DNA of 7,974 nt from Synergistaceae bacterium. GTDB lineage: Bacteria; Synergistota; Synergistia; Synergistales; Aminobacteriaceae. Positions 7,195-7,974 of the stretch are shown one piece after another. Numbering within the stretch: the first letter of the stretch is position 1; every line of letters starts with the position of its first letter. The position numbers were made by a program, and so were the translations under genes. The notes beneath the pieces are model-generated. The model was not told the origin of the DNA, searched no databases, and saw only the letters and a program-made list of their open reading frames with translations. The stretch is taken from positions 1 through 7,974 of the forward strand of contig JAFRSL010000177.1 in the NCBI GenBank assembly GCA_017427625.1, given 5' to 3'.

Positions 7195-7206
7195 CTTCCT
7201 TCCCCC
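7195..7206 (-). promoter_or_regulatory. Ribosome binding site deciding the ABC ATPase start
   Basis: The minus strand reads GGGGGAAGGAAG, with the AAGGA core 8 bases before ATG 7188-7186. The only earlier in-frame ATG (7242) falls in the hairpin loop and has no such site. Confidence 0.7.
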
Positions 7207-7216
7207 TTGTTCCCGC

Positions 7217-7252
7217 AAAATAAAACGGGGCGGCTCTTTCACACCCCGTTTT
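7217..7252 (-). terminator. Intra-operon stem-loop after the binding-protein gene (partial terminator or mRNA-stabilising hairpin)
   Basis: On the minus strand AAAACGGGG (7252-7244) and CCCCGTTTT (7230-7222) are perfect 9-base complements around a 13-base loop, and ATTTT follows, giving a TTTTATTTT tail. It starts 9 bases after the binding-protein stop. In many ABC operons such a hairpin lets most transcripts stop or be protected after the binding-protein gene, so that protein is made in excess over ATPase and permease. The sequence shows the hairpin; its effect is inferred. Confidence 0.72.
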
Positions 7253-7261
7253 CCGTTATTG

Positions 7262-7974
7262 CTATTTCGTGTAGACCGTATCGACCCAGTTGATGATCTT
7301 CGCGGCCGGTTCGTTGACGTTTTCCTTGTCGATCAACGCCTGCGGTGTCGCCACAACGTGAGGAACTTTCTGACCTGCAAGAACCCTCAGCGTGCATTCG
7401 ACAGCGACCTGCGACATGTAGTACGGGAACGAGTCAACCGTAGCGTCGAGTTTGCCCTCGCGGATTGACGTGTAAGCCTCGCCGATTCCGTCAACACCGA
7501 CAACGAGAATGTCAGCGTCAACCTCGTCAACAGCCTCGACGACTCCCAGTGCCATATCGTCGTTGTTGCAGAAGATTGCCTTCATGTCGGGATAACGCAT
7601 TATCCATGTTGAGGCAAGCTCCTTCGCTCTCTGCCTGTCCCAGTCTGCATTCTGCTTGGCCACGATTTCAAGCCCTGACTTGTGGTCGCGAATCCAGTCC
7701 TCGAATCCCTGAGTCCTTTCACGCGCCGCAAAAGCCTTCGCCATTCCGATAACGATTCCTACCTGACCTTTGTCGCCGAGCTTCTTTGAGATCCACTCCG
7801 CCGCAAGCTGACCGTTCATGTAAGCGTTGGGGCCGACGTAGTAATCGCAGTTCGCTATGAGACCGTCATTGACGTTTACGACCGGAATCTTCTCAGCCTT
7901 TGCGTTGTCGACAGCCGCCGCGAGGTTCGAGTCTGAGATTGGGCTTGCCATTACTGCCTTGACACCCTGATTGA
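7262..7974 (-). CDS. Periplasmic sugar-binding protein, RbsB/AlsB type, partial (N-terminus off the right edge)
   Basis: The 236 C-terminal residues of a Peripla_BP_4 (RbsB-like) solute receptor. The frame is open to the right edge: codons before the Met at 7951 read NQGVKAV and continue the expected strand into MASPISDSNLAAAV. About 90 residues including the signal peptide are missing. Visible ligand-site blocks are VVNVND, ARERTQGF (the ARERGEGF site of RbsB, with its ligand-contact Arg), NADWDRQRA, AIFCNNDDMALG (the QNDEMALG site) and LVVGVDGIGEAY. ADWDR is shared with AlsB as I recall it. After DATV the family usually has Q-x-P, but here it is DSFPYYM, so one ligand contact differs. It should capture a ribose/allose-like sugar and deliver it to the permease. 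Tandem in-frame stops (TAG, CAA, TAA) end it, followed by a hairpin. Confidence 0.93.
   Translation of the reverse strand, partial: NQGVKAVMASPISDSNLAAAVDNAKAEKIPVVNVNDGLIANCDYYVGPNAYMNGQLAAEWISKKLGDKGQVGIVIGMAKAFAARERTQGFEDWIRDHKSGLEIVAKQNADWDRQRAKELASTWIMRYPDMKAIFCNNDDMALGVVEAVDEVDADILVVGVDGIGEAYTSIREGKLDATVDSFPYYMSQVAVECTLRVLAGQKVPHVVATPQALIDKENVNEPAAKIINWVDTVYTK

Noticed and set aside
7043..7468. 141-codon plus-strand open frame crossing the receptor-ATPase junction
   Set aside because: It is antisense to the end of one gene and the start of another, and no ribosome binding site or known motif was seen.

Overview
The whole window reads from the minus strand. It is one tightly packed sugar (or sugar-like polyol/cyclitol) uptake and catabolism operon followed by a membrane-protein gene. 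In transcription order (right to left) it holds: the C-terminal part of a periplasmic sugar-binding protein (7974-7262), a double ABC ATPase (7188-5677), an RbsC-type permease (5680-4709), a ribokinase-family PfkB kinase (4642-3734), two different Gfo/Idh/MocA NAD(P)-dependent dehydrogenases (3731-2715 and 2727-1741), a ROK kinase that most resembles D-allose kinase AlsK (1748-864), and the start of a multi-spanning membrane protein that runs off the left edge (818-1). There is no non-coding stretch longer than about 75 bases. I saw no tRNA, rRNA, CRISPR or mobile element.

The organism is a bacterium of balanced base composition. It uses strong GGAGG-type ribosome binding sites, ATG/GTG/TTG starts and many overlapping genes. 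A gut or rumen anaerobe (Synergistota or a Firmicutes lineage) would fit, but this is an impression and no marker gene is present to settle it.

The genes make sense as one route. The binding protein, ATPase and permease import a pentose/hexose-like ligand. Two oxidoreductases could oxidise and re-reduce it, a redox epimerisation. Two kinases from unrelated folds could trap or activate products. The ROK kinase keeps AlsK-like motifs (Arg-Asp-Val at the catalytic Asp, a GELGHIP zinc loop and a GGGV..M..FPR segment). However, the AlsE epimerase of the classical allose operon is absent and is replaced, in position at least, by the dehydrogenase pair. The exact substrate cannot be read from the sequence.

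Two RNA hairpins divide the operon. One lies between the binding protein and the ATPase (7217-7252). The other is a good intrinsic terminator between the permease and the PfkB kinase (4658-4690). Together they suggest stepped expression: binding protein, then membrane transporter, then enzymes. Several long open frames on the plus strand are shadows of these genes. The most useful corrections are the later starts for the ATPase (7188) and the PfkB kinase (4642), and the left-edge membrane gene, which is easy to miss because it has a TTG start and no stop inside the window.
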